64,000 nucleotides of DNA from Ruminococcus sp. (GTDB taxonomy: Bacteria; Bacillota; Clostridia; Oscillospirales; Ruminococcaceae), in assembly GCA_017470905.1 (NCBI GenBank), contig JAFUXL010000004.1, positions 1 to 64,000 of the forward strand, given 5' to 3'. Below are positions 25,203 to 32,633 of this stretch, piece by piece. The first letter of the stretch is position 1. The number at the start of each line of letters is the position of its first letter. The translations under genes were made by a program, and so were the position numbers. A model generated the notes under the pieces. It made no database searches and was not told the DNA's origin. It was given only the letters and a program-made list of their open reading frames with translations.

Positions 25203-25535
25203 ATTTTTACAATTCATAATTCATAATGCATAATTCATAATTAAATCGGGTTATCCATATTTTCTGAAATGGCGTATGAAAAAGACACCTTGACGTATGA
25301 AACAGACACCCTCACAAGACATCATTTTTCCCGAAATATAGCCGAACAGACACCAAGACACCATTTTTGCAATTCATAATTTATAATCTATAATGCATAA
25401 TTCATAATGCATAATTAAATCGGGGTTTTCCCCATGTTTTCTGAAATGGCAATATGCCATTTTTGCGGATGGTTCTTTTATAATGTTATTAAAAATATGA
25501 GGTGTTCTTTATTTATAATGATATAAAAAAATATA
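25203..25535. repeat. Gene-free repeat region with duplicated AT-rich block
   Basis: No gene seen. A block of CATAATTCATAATT repeats followed by TTAAATCGGG and TTTTCTGAAATGGC occurs twice (about 25210-25272 and 25370-25450). Between them lie several AGACACC motifs (about 25292-25352) at irregular spacing. Confidence 0.65.
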
Positions 25536-25565
25536 TTGACATCTTGCTGAAAAACGTGATATACT
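25536..25565 (+). promoter_or_regulatory. Promoter of the GH-like/ispD unit
   Basis: TTGACA (25536-25541), 18-bp spacer, TATACT (25560-25565) with a TGA extended -10. A leader of about 215 nt follows, containing the hairpin CCTCCG/CGGAGG at 25645-25663 and an AT-rich repeat at 25741-25772. Confidence 0.75.
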
Positions 25566-25788
25566 GATATTGTAAAGATAACTCACGACAACCGTGTATT
25601 GTTTGAGAAATTTTAATAGAAAAAGAATAGAAAAATAATATTCCCCCTCCGTCAGCGGCGGAGGAATAACGAAAAAGTATAAAAATCTTTCATGATAATA
25701 TACAAAAAAGTATAATAGAAATTTTTCTGAAACAATTAAAGAATAATTATGAATTATGAATTATGCATTAAAAAAAAGGGGTTTTTTT

Positions 25789-27240
25789 ATGCAGAAAATT
25801 TACAAAGTATCTATAGGAAAGGCTCGCTGCGCTGTCGATTTGGGCGACGGCAGCGAAAGAGGCGAATATGTAAGTCAGGATTATATATTGAATAAGCTGG
25901 GCAGACCTCACCGCAGTATCAGCCTTATGTACTGTTATTATCCTCTCGATGAGCAGTTCCCTGCAAGAATATCCGAGGCTGTGAAAGATGCGGATATTTC
26001 CTATCAGTGGGATTATCCCTATGACGACTATTTCACATACAAGGGCGGCATGGGCGGAAATCTGAATGACGAGCCGTTTACTTATATGCGTGACATAAGA
26101 AAGCACGGTCAGGACGTTACCCTCACGCTCACAATCGACCCTCATGTCAGCGATGAAATGCTTGCGGCAATAGGAGAGGATTTGAAAACCTTCGGCAGAC
26201 TTTTCCTGCGTATCAATCATGAGGCGACGGGAAACTGGTTTTCATTCAACAAGAGGGCAACATATCAGGAGGTTGCGGATTTTTACTGCAAAGCCTCACG
26301 GATTATAAAAGAACACGCCCCCAATGTCAGCACCATTCTCTGCATTGGCGGCATTGAAAACCGTGAGACGGGCGAAATCGAAAAGGAGAGGGAATTTTCT
26401 CAGGCTGTCCGTGAAACGGATATATGGTCGGTCGATAAGTATATGGCTCTGCACTGGGGATGGCCTTATGATGTCGCCGAAACGGGCGGAAATTCCCACA
26501 GCAGAAGCTCCGTTAAGGATACCTATGAAATGACAAAGGCAAGCTATGAGCGTTTCAGGTACATCAACGGCGGTATCTCAAAGCCTATGGTTATGAGCGA
26601 ATTTAATGCCGACGGAGACGTTACGGGCGCATATGAACAGGCTGAAATGGTGAAGATGTTCTGCGATATGATTAAAGCCGACAATGCGGAATGGTTCACA
26701 GGATTTACATTCTATCAGTTCCGTGACCGCGGCAGACTCGGACTTGAAATACAAGACCCGAATAATCCCGAAGTCGGAATTGAACAGCCCGTTATGAAAA
26801 CCTACAGGGATATTATTCATGATGAATGGTTCATGCCGTCAATGAATATCGGCGAAGAAATCAATCTCCCCGCAGTTCTGCGCTGGGGAAACTCCGAGGA
26901 CGCAGAGGGCATTGCAATTCCCGTGCATTTCGATAAAAACCCTCATTTCTGCGAACTGATTTTCGATGATGATTATAACCTCATGATAGAGATAAACGGA
27001 CGCTGGTTCTATAAATCTCCGTCTACGAAAACCATAGATTTAATGCCTGCATTTTTTGAAAATCCCCTCGGAGGCTCCGCAGATATGACGATAAAAATAT
27101 TCGCTCCCCCTGCATCGGGCGAAAATGATATATCGGCGGAGGACGGATTTTTGAATTATTATTTTACCCTCGGAAAACTTCCGAAAATACGCATTCTCAC
27201 GTCACCCGTAGAGCCGAGCAGGGACAGAAAGGAAATATAA
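25789..27240 (+). CDS. GH26-like glycoside hydrolase (clan GH-A), cytoplasmic
   Basis: 483-residue protein without signal peptide. A TIM-barrel (about 40-350) carries two Glu motifs in the right order for a GH-A retaining enzyme: acid/base in LRINHEATGNWFSF (about residue 142) and nucleophile in KPMVMSEFNADG (about 268). The first resembles the RPLHE..G.WFWW motif of GH26 mannanases. The C-terminal 120 residues form a separate region starting near LPAVLRWGNSEDAEG. AAAGGGG at 25775-25781 sets ATG 25789. It ends one base into the ispD start. Substrate unknown; being intracellular, it would act on imported oligosaccharides or on a cellular glycan. Confidence 0.6.
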   Translation: MQKIYKVSIGKARCAVDLGDGSERGEYVSQDYILNKLGRPHRSISLMYCYYPLDEQFPARISEAVKDADISYQWDYPYDDYFTYKGGMGGNLNDEPFTYMRDIRKHGQDVTLTLTIDPHVSDEMLAAIGEDLKTFGRLFLRINHEATGNWFSFNKRATYQEVADFYCKASRIIKEHAPNVSTILCIGGIENRETGEIEKEREFSQAVRETDIWSVDKYMALHWGWPYDVAETGGNSHSRSSVKDTYEMTKASYERFRYINGGISKPMVMSEFNADGDVTGAYEQAEMVKMFCDMIKADNAEWFTGFTFYQFRDRGRLGLEIQDPNNPEVGIEQPVMKTYRDIIHDEWFMPSMNIGEEINLPAVLRWGNSEDAEGIAIPVHFDKNPHFCELIFDDDYNLMIEINGRWFYKSPSTKTIDLMPAFFENPLGGSADMTIKIFAPPASGENDISAEDGFLNYYFTLGKLPKIRILTSPVEPSRDRKEI

Positions 27241-27920
27241 TGGATACATCAGTTATAATAGTATGCGCAGGAAATTCTACACGCATGGGCGGTGTTAATA
27301 AAATACTCCTCCCTCTCGGAGAACATCTTGTCATAGGTGTCACCATGCTTGCCTTTCAGCAATGCGAAAGCGTTAAGGAAATCATCATATCCGCAAGAGA
27401 AAGCGATATTCCTGCCATACAGGAAGAAGCCCGAAATTCAGGCATAACCAAGCTTAAAGAATGCACTGTCGGCGGAAATACCCGTCAGGAAAGCGTTATA
27501 AACGGCATTAAAAAAATCTCAAAGGACACACAGCTTGTCGCAGTCCATGACGGTGCAAGACCTCTCGTAAAGCCCGAGCATATCGAAAGGGCAATAAAAG
27601 ATGCAGGTGTTTTCGGCGGCGCAGCACTGGGCGTTCCCGTAAAGGATACAATCAAGGTCGTTGATGACGGAATAGTTACCGATACTCCGCCGAGAAAATC
27701 CCTGTACATAACGCAGACACCGCAGATATTCAGGAGAAATCTCTATTTCGAGGGGATAGATTTCGCCCTCGAACACGGACTTGACTTCACCGACGACTGT
27801 CAGCTTGTTGAGGCAATAGGCGGAAAGGTATACATGACAACGGGCGACTATACCAATATAAAGATAACTACTCCTGAAGACATTAAAATCGCAGAAACAC
27901 TGATTGAAATGCGGAATTAA
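27240..27920 (+). CDS. ispD: 2-C-methyl-D-erythritol 4-phosphate cytidylyltransferase
   Basis: 226-residue enzyme of the MEP isoprenoid pathway; makes CDP-methylerythritol from MEP and CTP. The nucleotide site VIIVCAGNSTRMGGVNK (about 5-21) has the conserved Arg and Lys, the usual AAGxGxRMG being CAGNSTRMG here. VHDGARPL (about 102-109), TPPRKSLYITQTPQIFR and FTDDCQLVEA are family blocks. It overlaps the upstream stop codon by one base. ispF lies 460 bp downstream. Confidence 0.92.
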   Translation: MDTSVIIVCAGNSTRMGGVNKILLPLGEHLVIGVTMLAFQQCESVKEIIISARESDIPAIQEEARNSGITKLKECTVGGNTRQESVINGIKKISKDTQLVAVHDGARPLVKPEHIERAIKDAGVFGGAALGVPVKDTIKVVDDGIVTDTPPRKSLYITQTPQIFRRNLYFEGIDFALEHGLDFTDDCQLVEAIGGKVYMTTGDYTNIKITTPEDIKIAETLIEMRN

Positions 27921-27930
27921 GGGGGTTTGG

Positions 27931-28020
27931 GGGAAAAGCCGCCCCTTGACATGGGAGTGAACGGAGCGTAGTGTAGCGAACGAAATGTCAAGGCTCTAAA
28001 GGCGGTTTCCCATTTTAAAT
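27931..28020 (+). repeat. Leader hairpin element, copy B
   Basis: Outer stem GGGAAA-AG-CCGCC (27931-27943, two-base bulge) pairs with GGCGGTTTCCC (28001-28011). Inner stem CTTGACAT (27945-27952) pairs with ATGTCAAG (27985-27992) around a 32-nt loop starting GGGAGTGAAC. CATTTTAAATAA follows. Sense orientation to the small membrane protein gene at 28042. Confidence 0.85.
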
Positions 28021-28041
28021 AATTTTTTGGAGAAGAATATT

Positions 28042-28356
28042 ATGTTCAGAACAGGTATCAGAAAAATACTCATAGCCCTGCATGGCTTGTTTCAGGGCTT
28101 TGTCGGCTTATGGTGGTCTTTGGTAGGGATAGTATTTATAACTCACCCCGACTCAAGCCCCGAAACAAAAGACTGGGAAGAAGATGAAATGTTTATCCCT
28201 TTCGGCTATGTGATGATTTTAATATATCTGATTATCCTTGCCGTAAGCTTTTTCGGTTTCAAAAAAGAAAAATCGGATATTATTATATTTATAATATCGC
28301 TTGCTGTCGGCATAGCGGGATTTTTCGGATTTGCCTTTATAGCAAGGGCTTTATAA
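28042..28356 (+). CDS. Small three-helix membrane protein, unknown function
   Basis: 104-residue protein with three hydrophobic segments (about 14-34, 50-69, 77-102) and a charged loop SSPETKDWEEDEM. I do not recognise it. GGAGAAG at 28029-28035 sets ATG 28042 rather than an upstream TTG at 28027. It sits between ispD and ispF, directly after leader hairpin copy B. Confidence 0.6.
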   Translation: MFRTGIRKILIALHGLFQGFVGLWWSLVGIVFITHPDSSPETKDWEEDEMFIPFGYVMILIYLIILAVSFFGFKKEKSDIIIFIISLAVGIAGFFGFAFIARAL

Positions 28357-28384
28357 TGTTTAATTTTTAAAAAAGGAGAATTTT

Positions 28385-28861
28385 ATGTTCAGAATAGGTC
28401 ACGGTTATGACGTTCATAAGCTTGTCGGGGGAAGAAAATTAATCCTCGGCGGTGTGGATATTCCGCACGAAAAAGGTCTTTTAGGTCATTCGGACGCAGA
28501 TGTACTCGCCCATGCGATAATGGACGCTATGCTCGGCGCACTCGCCCTCGGCGATATAGGTCATTTATTTCCCGATACCGACGATAATTTCAAGGACGCT
28601 GACAGCATGAAATTAATGGAAAGAGTGGTCAATGTCTGCCGTGAAAACGGATACCGTATCGGAAACATTGACGCTACTGTAATAGCACAAGCCCCTAAGC
28701 TTGCACCGTATATTATTTCAATGCGTGAGAATATAGCAAGGGTCTGCGGCTGTGATGCATCACAGATAAGCGTTAAGGCAACAACAGAGGAACACCTCGG
28801 ATTTACGGGCGAAAAACTCGGAATATCCGCCCATGCGGTTGCGCTCATGATGAAAATATGA
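28385..28861 (+). CDS. ispF: 2-C-methyl-D-erythritol 2,4-cyclodiphosphate synthase
   Basis: 158-residue enzyme of the MEP pathway that cyclises the CDP-ME phosphate to MEcPP with release of CMP. Metal ligands are visible in GHGYDVH (Asp8/His10) and the conserved [18 protein letters not shown]; the C-terminal block [20 protein letters not shown] holds the nucleotide-binding Thr. Length is standard and enzymes of this family are trimers. AAAAAGGAGA precedes the ATG. Grouped with ispD, separated only by one small gene. Confidence 0.94.
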   Translation: MFRIGHGYDVHKLVGGRKLILGGVDIPHEKGLLGHSDADVLAHAIMDAMLGALALGDIGHLFPDTDDNFKDADSMKLMERVVNVCRENGYRIGNIDATVIAQAPKLAPYIISMRENIARVCGCDASQISVKATTEEHLGFTGEKLGISAHAVALMMKI

Positions 28862-28863
28862 AA

Positions 28864-28893
28864 AACCCCCTGTCTTGTGACAGGGGGTTAGTT
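28864..28893. terminator. Bidirectional terminator between ispF and metG
   Basis: AACCCCCTGTC-TTGT-GACAGGGGGTT, perfect 11-bp stem, flanked by A and T tracts. Confidence 0.85.
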
Positions 28894-30894
28894 TTATCTG
28901 ATTTTTGCGCCTGCGGGGATTGAGTCGTCAACGAATATTACCTTTATTCCGTCGGGAGTGTCTGCGGCGCATATCATGCCGAAGCTTTCGACACCTCTTA
29001 ATTTAACAAGTTTAAGATTTGCGATTAGCTGAATTTTCTTTCCGACAAGTTCTTCGGGTGTGTAGTACTGCGCAATGCCCGAAACAACCTGTCTGCCGCC
29101 CATTCCGTCATCAAGCTGCAGGCAGAGCAGCTTATCGGATTTTTTTACCTTTTCGGCGGATATTATCTTAGCGGCACGTATTTCTATTTTTGCGAAATCG
29201 TCAATGCCTATCTCGGGTGCAAGCTGAATATTTTCCGATTTTTCGGTATTTTCGAAATTTGCGGCTTTTTCCGTTTCGGAAAGATTTGATTTTGCAGCAG
29301 CCATATTTTTCTCGATTATCGAATTGAGTTCTTCAATCTCCTTGTCAACGTCTATTCTGGGGAAGAGAATTTCTCCCTTATGAACAGTAACGTTTTCGGG
29401 GAGTACTCCGAATACGCTTAATTTTGAATACTCCGTATCTTCCCTTGAAACACCTGTCTGTTCCCATATTTTCGGCATGGTTTCGGGCATGAACGGCGAA
29501 AGGAGGGTTGATATTATGCGTATTCCGTCAAGCAGGTTGTACAATACGCTTGCAAGTCTTGCCTTTTTAGTCTCGTCTCTTCCGAGTATCCAGGGCTGTG
29601 TCTCGTCGATATATTTGTTTGCACGGTCAACGGCGGAGAATATCGCTTCGAGTGCGCCCTTTATTCTTGTGCCGTCCATTTCCTTTTCGACCTCCGAAAC
29701 GGTCGAGAGAACAGTGTTTATGAAATCGCTGTCAATATCATCGGCTTCACGTTTGGTCGGGAGAGTGCCTCCGAAATACTTGTCAGCCATGGCGACTGTG
29801 CGTGAGACGAGGTTTCCGAGACCGTTGGCGAGGTCGGAATTTATGCGGTTTATCATAATTTCGTTTGAGAATGCGCTGTCTGCGCCGAGAGCCATTTCAC
29901 GGAGAATATGGTATCTTATGGCATCAACGCCGTATCTTTCGCCGAGCATGAACGGGTCAACGACATTGCCGAGGGATTTTGACATCTTCTGATTTTCTCC
30001 CGTCTTGCTTGCAAAGGTAATCCAGCCGTGTACGGCGAGGTGCTTCGGGAGGGGCTGTTCGAGAGCCATGAGCATTGCAGGCCATATAATCGCATGAAAT
30101 CTCATAATATCCTTTGCTACCATGTGAACATCCGCAGGCCAGAATTTTTCATAGTCGTCATAGGTTTCGTTGAGGTATCCGAGAGCGGATATATAGTTTG
30201 AGAGCGCATCTATCCATACATATACAACGTGCTTTTCGTCAAAGGTAACGGGTATGCCCCATTTGAAGGTAGTTCTCGAAACGCATAAGTCCTCAAGTCC
30301 GGGCTTTATGAAATTATTGACGAGTTCAAGCGCACGGGTTTTGGGCTGGAGGTAGTCTGTTTCGGTGAGAAGCTTTTCTATGCGTTCTGCAAAGGGTGAC
30401 ATTTTGAAGAAATAAGCCTCTTCCTTTGCGAACGTGACGGGTCTGTGACATTCGGGACAGCAGCCGTTTTCATCAAGCTGGGAGTCAGTCCAGAAGCTTT
30501 CGCAGGGGGTACAGTATTTTCCCGAATATTCGCCCTTGTATATATAGCCCTTGTCATAAAGCGTTTTGAATATTTTCTGCACTGTTTCAATGTGATAATC
30601 GTCGGTTGTGCGGATATAGCGGTCATAATCGACATTCATATATTTCCATAGCTTTTTGAATACGGCGACTATTTCGTCAACATATTCCTTTGGGGTAATG
30701 CCCTTTTCTGCGGCTTTCTGTTCTATTTTAAGACCATGCTCGTCCGTGCCTGTAAGGAACATTACATCATAGCCCTGCATTCGTCTGTAACGGGCAACGG
30801 AGTCGCAGGCTACGGAGGTGTAGCAGTGACCGATATGGGGATTGCCTGAGGGGTAATATATCGGCGTGGTTATATAGAAGGTTTTCTTTGACAT
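28894..30894 (-). CDS. metG: Methionyl-tRNA synthetase
   Basis: 666-residue class I synthetase. HIGH motif appears as PHIGH near residue 20, the zinc knuckle as CTPC...CCPEC (about 125-150) and KMSKS as QKMSKSLGN near 300. An anticodon-binding helical domain follows and a C-terminal OB-type tRNA-binding domain (about 560-666, DFAKIEIRAAKI). The minus-strand AGGAG lies 8 nt before ATG 30894; ATG 30900 is too close to it. A perfect promoter is at 31061-31089, separated from the gene by a hairpin repeat. Confidence 0.95.
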   Translation of the reverse strand: MSKKTFYITTPIYYPSGNPHIGHCYTSVACDSVARYRRMQGYDVMFLTGTDEHGLKIEQKAAEKGITPKEYVDEIVAVFKKLWKYMNVDYDRYIRTTDDYHIETVQKIFKTLYDKGYIYKGEYSGKYCTPCESFWTDSQLDENGCCPECHRPVTFAKEEAYFFKMSPFAERIEKLLTETDYLQPKTRALELVNNFIKPGLEDLCVSRTTFKWGIPVTFDEKHVVYVWIDALSNYISALGYLNETYDDYEKFWPADVHMVAKDIMRFHAIIWPAMLMALEQPLPKHLAVHGWITFASKTGENQKMSKSLGNVVDPFMLGERYGVDAIRYHILREMALGADSAFSNEIMINRINSDLANGLGNLVSRTVAMADKYFGGTLPTKREADDIDSDFINTVLSTVSEVEKEMDGTRIKGALEAIFSAVDRANKYIDETQPWILGRDETKKARLASVLYNLLDGIRIISTLLSPFMPETMPKIWEQTGVSREDTEYSKLSVFGVLPENVTVHKGEILFPRIDVDKEIEELNSIIEKNMAAAKSNLSETEKAANFENTEKSENIQLAPEIGIDDFAKIEIRAAKIISAEKVKKSDKLLCLQLDDGMGGRQVVSGIAQYYTPEELVGKKIQLIANLKLVKLRGVESFGMICAADTPDGIKVIFVDDSIPAGAKIR

Positions 30895-30924
30895 AATCAT
30901 CTCTCCTGTCTTTTATGATATATA

Positions 30925-31050
30925 CTGTAAATGAGTATTTTGAAATAATGCACAAAAATCTGTATTTTGTCCTTGTTCCCCCGCCATAGGCGGGGGAACA
31001 TTGCTTTTTTGTATATTATCACAAATAATTTTAAATTTACTCAATTATAG
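30925..31050. repeat. Dispersed GC-hairpin repeat, full copy
   Basis: Starts CTGTAAATGAG, then TTTTGAAATAATGCAC, the perfect 11-bp hairpin GTTCCCCCGCC-ATA-GGCGGGGGAAC (30975-30999) and the tail TATTATCACAAATAATTTTA. It lies in the leader of metG. Related copies are at 2601, 36531, 36615 and 59949. Confidence 0.75.
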
Positions 31051-31060
31051 TGATATATAT

Positions 31061-31089
31061 ATTATACACTGTCGGAGGGGTTTTGTCAA
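31061..31089 (-). promoter_or_regulatory. Promoter of metG
   Basis: On the minus strand TTGACA, 17-bp spacer, TATAAT, all consensus. It is divergent from and only 15 bp away from the promoter at 31104. Confidence 0.88.
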
Positions 31090-31103
31090 CAGCGGATTTA
31101 TTA

Positions 31104-31132
31104 TTGACATTTCGGAAATATCATGATATAAT
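31104..31132 (+). promoter_or_regulatory. Promoter of the leucine-rich-repeat gene
   Basis: TTGACA (31104-31109), 17-bp spacer, TATAAT (31127-31132) with a TGA extended -10. Confidence 0.85.
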
Positions 31133-31160
31133 TTAGAAAATATGCACGGGAGGTAAAGCC

Positions 31161-31812
31161 ATGGTATTTAAAAACAACGGAACAGACAGTGCTGTAAAGG
31201 CTTGTCAGGAGAAAATTCAGGAAATCAGACAGACAGTCGAGGCTTGCGGCGGTGGAAAAAGCCCTGTCCGAAAGCATAAGGTCACTCACTGCGGAAATTG
31301 AGGATTTAGAGACGGAAATCGGCAGGATTAAGACACAACAGGACAGCGAAAAGCCGAGAAAGGTTGATATTCTTCCGGGACTTCCGCCGAAAGCCAATGA
31401 AAAACTTTTTGAAGATTTTGATATAGAGAACGGAATTTTGAAAATATACAAGGGTAATGGAGGTGATGTTGTTATTCCCGATACTGTTATAAGAATTGGA
31501 GAGAGGGCTTTTAAGAATTGTTCAAGCCTTGTATCAATAACCATTCCCGACAGCGTTAAAAGTATTGGAGAGGATGCTTTTTCTTGTACAAAGTGGCTCG
31601 AAAATTACCCTGATGACTTTGTAATAATAAATGAAATTTTAATTAAATATAAAGGAAATGCAAAATATGTAACAATTCCCGACAGCGTTACAAACATTGG
31701 AAAGAATACTTTTTGGAGTTGTTCAAGTCTTAAATCAATAACGATACCAAAAGACTGCCAAATTGAAGAAGGTGCTTTTGACAGTAACATAAAAGTCAAC
31801 CGCAGGCAATAA
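31161..31812 (+). pseudogene. Leucine-rich-repeat (BspA-like) protein, frameshifted near its start
   Basis: A good ribosome site (GGGAGGT) precedes ATG 31161, whose frame reads MVFKNNGTDSAVKACQEKIQ and stops at TGA about 31300. From GTG 31252 another frame carries the rest: a coiled coil (SIRSLTAEIEDLETEIGRIK) and two or three BspA-type repeats (VIRIGERAFKNCSSLVSITI, SVTNIGKNTFWSCSSLKSIT). The two pieces join naturally around 31237-31252 if one base is removed, so the gene is probably broken by a one-base indel. A downstream start at GTG 31252 has no ribosome site. Sequencing error is the alternative. Confidence 0.65.
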
Positions 31813-31846
31813 AATGCATAAAGACGAAAATTACAAAAATTAATGC

Positions 31847-31875
31847 TTGACAAATCGGAATTAATGTGCTATCAT
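31847..31875 (+). promoter_or_regulatory. Promoter of the T-box/thrS unit
   Basis: TTGACA (31847-31852), 17-bp spacer, TATCAT (31870-31875). Confidence 0.75.
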
Positions 31876-31894
31876 ATCATTAAGATATTTGAAA

Positions 31895-32128
31895 TCTTTG
31901 ACGAGGAAGGCTTATACCGCCGTGTGTCTTTACAGAGAGCCGCTGTATGCTGAAAATGCGGCATGATACAAGGTATATGCACACCGCCTCCGAGTGCGCC
32001 CAATAAGCGTCGGCTGCTCCCGTTACAGAGTTAATGAGATACGGATTTTTTCCGTTAAATCAGGGTGGAACCACGGTTATATGCCGTCCCTTATGTCTTT
32101 AAAGAGACTTTGGGGCGGCTTTTGTTTA
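31895..32128 (+). ncRNA. T-box leader (probably tRNA-Thr responsive)
   Basis: The T-box AGGGTGGAACCACG is at 32062-32075. Stem I features are present upstream: GAGGAAGG (about 31899), CAGAGAGCCG (about 31933) and GCTGAAAATGCGGC (about 31949). The terminator helix is GCCGTCCC (32083-32090) with GGGGCGGC (32112-32119). A plausible specifier triplet ACC (Thr) lies at 31983-31985 on the 3' side of stem I. T-boxes bind uncharged tRNA and prevent termination; thrS downstream fits Thr. The specifier position was not proven by a full fold. Confidence 0.9.
32083..32127 (+). terminator. T-box terminator hairpin
   Basis: Outer 8-bp GC-rich stem with one T-G pair, inner stem GTCTTT/AAGAGAC, then TTTTGTTTA. 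It is the regulated terminator of the T-box. Confidence 0.85.
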
Positions 32129-32135
32129 TCTAATC

Positions 32136-32162
32136 GCATTATTTCAAAATGTTTATCTATAG
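32136..32162. repeat. Partial end of the dispersed GC-hairpin repeat
   Basis: The reverse complement (CTATAGATAAACATTTTGAA, then ATAATGC) matches the first 27 bases of the copy at 30925. Only this end is present. Confidence 0.5.
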
Positions 32163-32219
32163 TTCGGAGATAATTTATTTTCAGCTTGCGTTCCACCATT
32201 CCAGAAAAGAGGTGATATT

Positions 32220-32600
32220 ATGAATAAGATAAAGTACAACGAAAAGGAAGAGGCTTATGAGATTGTATATAAGATATGGGATAATGACATGACCGTCCGT
32301 TTCTATGTTGAGGAGCAGGAGGATATTATGGAGAATATCAAAAATATCGCCGGAATGCTCGACAGGCTCAACCGCAGCAAATCGGATATTGCACAGCTTG
32401 TCTCCGATGAGGGATATTATGAGGGTGCTGCCGAAATACTCGAAAAAGGCATAATACTCACCAAGGCTTATATTGACATCGATGAGGACGAGGTCGTTTT
32501 GTGCTTCAGCGTAAACAGCAATGACGGCTATCTCAGGCTTCCGCTCGCCCTCGAACTGTATGACGGCGAATTTGAAATTCTCGGCTGGGATAATTATTGA
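32220..32600 (+). CDS. Uncharacterised small protein under T-box control
   Basis: 126-residue soluble, acidic protein. The visible pattern is an N-terminal beta-rich part (about 1-35), a helix around NIKNIAGMLDRLNRSKSDIA, then beta-strands to the end (AYIDIDEDEVVLCFSV, LALELYDGEFEILGWD). I do not recognise the family. AAAGAGGTGATATT precedes the ATG. It lies between the T-box terminator and thrS and ends 33 bp before thrS, so its expression should follow threonyl-tRNA charging. Confidence 0.65.
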   Translation: MNKIKYNEKEEAYEIVYKIWDNDMTVRFYVEEQEDIMENIKNIAGMLDRLNRSKSDIAQLVSDEGYYEGAAEILEKGIILTKAYIDIDEDEVVLCFSVNSNDGYLRLPLALELYDGEFEILGWDNY

Positions 32601-32633
32601 ATGCCCGAAAATAAAATGCAAAGGAGAAATAAC

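Noticed and set aside
31895..32128. T-box specifier read as another amino acid
   Set aside because: The base of stem I can be paired in more than one way, but ACC at 31983 and thrS downstream agree on threonine; no better alternative was seen.
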